From positions 1 through 7,021 of the forward strand of contig JAJYJE010000050.1 of NCBI GenBank assembly GCA_021789715.1: 7,021 nt of DNA, given 5' to 3'. The stretch comes from a bacterium (lineage in GTDB: Bacteria > Patescibacteriota > Doudnabacteria > UBA920). The notes beneath the pieces are model-generated. The model searched no databases. It worked only from the letters and a program-made list of their open reading frames with translations, and was not told where the DNA came from. Shown piece by piece: positions 5,217-7,021 of this stretch. Position 1 is the stretch's first letter, and each line of letters starts with the position of its first letter. Made by a program: the position numbers and the translations under genes.

Positions 5217-6305
5217 CTAGGCATTATATTCCAAATATTTTTCCACGAACTCGTCAAGCTCGCCGTTTAATACGGACTCGGGATCGGAGGTTTCAAATCC
5301 GGTGCGGTGGTCTTTGACCATTTTGTACGGATGGAGCACATAGCTGCGGATTTGATTGCCCCACTCCGCGGATTTGAACTCGCCGCGAATAGCCTGCTTT
5401 TCCTGCTGCAGCTTTTGTTCTTCCAGCGTTTTTAACTTGGCCATCAGGATTTTCATGGCCAGTTCGCGATTCTGGTGCTGCGAGCGTTCGTTTTGAATCG
5501 AAACTTTAATGCCGGTGGGGATATGGGTTATGCGGATCGCGGAATAAGTGGTATTAACGGACTGGCCGCCGTGGCCGCTGGAGGTATTGGCTTCGATTTT
5601 CAAATCTTTAGGGTCAATGTCCACTTTTTCCACGTCTTCGAGCAAAGGCAGAACTTCCAAAAGCGCAAACGAGGTCTCCCTGGTATGCGCCGGGTTAAAC
5701 GGCGACAGCCTGACTAATCGATGGACGCCGGCTTCGCTTTTTAATAACCCGTAAGCGTACGGCCCGCGCACTTCCACGACCGCGGATTTGACGCCGCCCT
5801 GCTCGCCGCGGTTCAATTCGACCGTATCGGCAGAAAACCCTTTGCGCTCGCAATAGCGCAAAAACATCCGCAGGAGCATCTCGGCCCAATCCTGCGCGTC
5901 CACACCGCCGGCGCCGCTATGGAGGGAAAAAATGGCATTGTGGCCATCGTACTTTTTGGACAGCAGGGCGACAAAACGGTTTTGATTATAGGATTGCTCC
6001 AGCGAAGCGACTTGGCCGTTCAAAAAATCCAGGGTTTCCGGCGAATCATCGCTATTATCCCTTACCATAGCCAAAGTCTCTTGGGCAGATTGGTCCAAAT
6101 GGTTCCAAAAGTCAACAAACTTCTTCAACAGTTTATATTCCTGCGCGACTTTCTGCGCCGCCTGATTATCGTTCCAAAACCCAGGCGCCTGCATTTGATC
6201 TTCCAATTCTAAAACCTTCTGCCGCTTTTGATCCAAATCCAGATGTTTTTTCAGGTCCCCGACCTCAGCCAATAAATTTTCTAAACGCCTTACAAGCTCG
6301 TTCAT
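5217..6305 (-). CDS. prfB: Peptide chain release factor 2 (RF2), no programmed frameshift
   Basis: RF2 recognises UAA and UGA in the ribosomal A site and triggers peptide release. With the ATG at 6305 the protein has 362 residues, close to the usual length. Visible elements are the N-terminal helical domain (about 1-100), the SPF anticodon tripeptide at 201-203 (which separates RF2 from RF1, which has PxT), the catalytic GGQ loop as SGHGGQSVN with GGQ at 246-248, and the RITHIPTGI and QNERSQHQN motifs. At the place where many prfB genes have CTT TGA C, this gene reads CTG GAT in an unbroken frame, so the autoregulatory +1 frameshift is absent. The frame is also open back to a TTG at 6344, but that lies in the preceding terminator and promoter. 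The ATG is preferred because the promoter predicts transcription starting on it. Its own stop is TAG, a codon read by RF1 only. Confidence 0.97.
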   Translation of the reverse strand: MNELVRRLENLLAEVGDLKKHLDLDQKRQKVLELEDQMQAPGFWNDNQAAQKVAQEYKLLKKFVDFWNHLDQSAQETLAMVRDNSDDSPETLDFLNGQVASLEQSYNQNRFVALLSKKYDGHNAIFSLHSGAGGVDAQDWAEMLLRMFLRYCERKGFSADTVELNRGEQGGVKSAVVEVRGPYAYGLLKSEAGVHRLVRLSPFNPAHTRETSFALLEVLPLLEDVEKVDIDPKDLKIEANTSSGHGGQSVNTTYSAIRITHIPTGIKVSIQNERSQHQNRELAMKILMAKLKTLEEQKLQQEKQAIRGEFKSAEWGNQIRSYVLHPYKMVKDHRTGFETSDPESVLNGELDEFVEKYLEYNA

Positions 6306-6311
6306 ATGACT

Positions 6312-6340
6312 ATTATCGCAAAAATCCGCTCCTTGGTCTA
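6312..6340 (-). promoter_or_regulatory. Extended -10 promoter giving a leaderless prfB transcript
   Basis: -35 TAGACC (6340-6335, four of six), 17-base spacer, extended -10 TGC-GATAAT (TG at 6320-6319; hexamer 6317-6312, five of six). Placing the hexamer at -12 to -7 puts +1 at 6305, the A of the prfB ATG. It begins three bases after the T-run of the upstream terminator, so prfB is insulated from the gene before it. Confidence 0.65.
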
Positions 6341-6342
6341 GC

Positions 6343-6378
6343 AAAAAATAAGCCGGGCACCAATGCTATGGTGCCCGG
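6343..6378 (-). terminator. Strong intrinsic terminator of the 148-residue protein gene
   Basis: A perfect 10-bp stem, CCGGGCACCA (6353-6362) with TGGTGCCCGG (6369-6378), around a 6-base loop. On the minus strand it is followed by CTTA and six T (6348-6343). It lies six bases after the stop codon of the upstream gene. On the plus strand no T-run follows, so it acts in one direction. Confidence 0.92.
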
Positions 6379-6383
6379 ATCGC

Positions 6384-6830
6384 TTAAGAAGCGCGGATGT
6401 GCCGATACCGGTAACGGTACCGCCTGACGATAATATCCGCAATCGTCTCTTTTTTGGCGGCATACCGCTCCGGTTCCGGCAGCGTCAGCGCAGCCTCCAC
6501 TGCCACCGCAATCGCCTCGCGGACCTGGACAGTGTATCTGACTTCCTCCGTCACCTGCCTCTCCACTAACAGGCTGCGATCCTGCTTAGAGAAGGCAAAT
6601 TTTGTCCTGAAGCGGTCATCGCGCACTTCAGGATTAGGACCCCAATCCCTTTCGGATAAAGGGCGAAAGTTCTCAAGCCGCCGGCTCGCATTGCACCCGG
6701 CTTCAAATAAGAACCTTTGTTGGTCGAATATACTCCGCCCCGACAAGTGGGCAAACTCACGAACCGTTTCCCACAACGCCGGAGGAAGAAACGCGCGTGC
6801 AACATACGGCACTTTGCTTTTTTCACCCAT
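6384..6830 (-). CDS. Unrecognised 148-residue protein, ribbon-helix-helix-like N-terminus, basic tail
   Basis: I do not recognise a family. The first 48 residues fit a ribbon-helix-helix layout: a short strand (YVARAFLP, 9-16), a helix (ALWETVREFAHLSG, 18-31), a turn at GRS, then a second helix (IFDQQRFLFEAGCNA, 34-48). This resembles the 'LPeeL..l.elA...GrS.selireAl' pattern of DNA-binding antitoxins and regulators. The middle is rich in Arg and Asp. A predicted helix (about 95-116) and a striking C-terminus with alternating Arg/Tyr (RRYRYRYRHIR, 136-146) suggest nucleic-acid contact. The frame is open further upstream to 6932, but that would begin before the promoter and inside the preceding terminator, so the ATG at 6830 is chosen. 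No Shine-Dalgarno sequence is visible; a CTCGC/GCGAG hairpin touches the start codon. It is a single-gene transcription unit with its own promoter and terminator, and no partner toxin is adjacent. The DNA-binding role is inference only. Confidence 0.72.
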   Translation of the reverse strand: MGEKSKVPYVARAFLPPALWETVREFAHLSGRSIFDQQRFLFEAGCNASRRLENFRPLSERDWGPNPEVRDDRFRTKFAFSKQDRSLLVERQVTEEVRYTVQVREAIAVAVEAALTLPEPERYAAKKETIADIIVRRYRYRYRHIRAS

Positions 6831-6897
6831 CTCGCTTGCGGCGAGGAGAGTAAGCCTAAACCGCCAATCGGAGCACAACTGGCAGCAAGGCCGCACT

Positions 6898-6926
6898 ATT
6901 ATAGACGAAAAAAAGCCTCTTGTACA
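6898..6926 (-). promoter_or_regulatory. Predicted sigma-70-type promoter of the 148-residue protein gene
   Basis: -10 TATAAT (6903-6898, full consensus), 17-base spacer, -35 TGTACA (6926-6921, four of six). The predicted start is about 6891, giving a leader of about 60 bases to the ATG at 6830. It lies just downstream of the terminator at 6930-6952, the same terminator-then-promoter arrangement seen before prfB. Confidence 0.7.
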
Positions 6927-6929
6927 GAA

Positions 6930-6952
6930 CAAAAAAGCCCTTACAAGGGCTT
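6930..6952 (-). terminator. Intrinsic terminator of a gene beyond the right edge
   Basis: AAGCCCTT (6935-6942) and AAGGGCTT (6945-6952) form an 8-bp inverted repeat with a two-base gap; the real loop is probably four bases. On the minus strand six T follow (6936-6931), the first two shared with the stem. No T-run follows on the plus strand. It implies that a minus-strand gene ends shortly upstream. Confidence 0.8.
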
Positions 6953-6968
6953 GAATGCGAAAGTAATT

Positions 6969-7021
6969 TTATTCCGGTTTCTCCAGAAAATAAGGCCTTT
7001 CCGAACTGTCTAAATTCACCC
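6969..7021 (-). CDS. Possible C-terminal end of an upstream gene (partial)
   Basis: One minus-strand frame reads VNLDSSERPYFLEKPE and then TAA at 6971-6969, 16 bases before the terminator hairpin. Spacing, strand and composition fit the 3' end of a gene entering from beyond the window. Sixteen codons are too few to name a product, and another minus-strand frame is also open here, so this is tentative. Confidence 0.35.
   Translation of the reverse strand, partial: VNLDSSERPYFLEKPE

Noticed and set aside
6306..6344. TTG start for RF2 giving 375 residues
   Set aside because: It lies at the T-run of the upstream terminator and before the prfB promoter, and the extra residues have no counterpart in RF2.
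6403..6424. Short palindromic run around ACCGGTAACGGTACCG
   Set aside because: It is explained by the codons of the alternating Arg/Tyr tail of the 148-residue protein.
6831..6932. N-terminal extension of the 148-residue protein to 182 residues
   Set aside because: It would start in the T-tract of the preceding terminator, upstream of the -35 element, so it would not be in the transcript from the predicted promoter.
6454..6954. 166-codon open frame on the plus strand opposite the 148-residue gene
   Set aside because: It runs through a minus-strand promoter and terminator and ends past both. The minus-strand gene is supported by a promoter, terminator and start position.
1..7021. CRISPR array, tRNA, rRNA, transposase or defence module
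   Set aside because: No evenly spaced direct repeats, cloverleaf, conserved rRNA sequence or recognisable mobile/defence proteins were seen on either strand.

Overview
This window looks like a compact bacterial chromosome segment, most likely from a Patescibacteria/CPR organism of Parcubacteria type. That placement is inference. It rests on the divergent style of the CTP synthase, a membrane-anchored protein with PsbP-like domains, very short gene spacing, and scarce Shine-Dalgarno sequences. Every credible gene is on the minus strand, so transcription runs from the high-coordinate end towards position 1. The code appears standard: RF2 is encoded, and all stops seen are TAA or TAG.

In transcription order, the right edge (about 6969-7021) may hold the last codons of an upstream gene, followed by an intrinsic terminator (6930-6952). 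A consensus promoter (6898-6926) then drives an unrecognised 148-residue protein (6384-6830) with a ribbon-helix-helix-like N-terminus, and this gene is closed by a very strong terminator (6343-6378). Directly after it, an extended -10 promoter (6312-6340) is placed so that transcription should begin on the A of the prfB start codon, giving a leaderless mRNA. prfB (RF2, 5217-6305) lacks the usual programmed frameshift. A further promoter just after prfB (5185-5212) leads into ftsE and ftsX (4448-5125 and 3517-4431), the ATPase and membrane subunit that control peptidoglycan hydrolysis at division. A terminator follows at about 3369-3412.

The left half holds rplI (ribosomal protein L9, 2814-3260). 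It is flanked by inverted copies of a stem-loop-forming intergenic repeat (copy A on one side, copies B and C on the other). Next come a two-domain extracytoplasmic membrane-anchored protein of unknown role (1511-2734), a REP-like palindrome (1463-1493), and pyrG (CTP synthase).

The most notable observation is at the left edge. The pyrG reading frame is normal for about 448 residues, then changes in frame into the middle of a short-chain dehydrogenase/reductase Rossmann domain. It loses the last part of the glutaminase domain, where the His/Glu triad residues normally lie. This is either an assembly chimera or an unusual deletion fusion, and it should be settled before the gene is interpreted. 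I see no defence system, CRISPR array, transposase, tRNA or rRNA. The window is otherwise core housekeeping genes with clear transcription-unit architecture.
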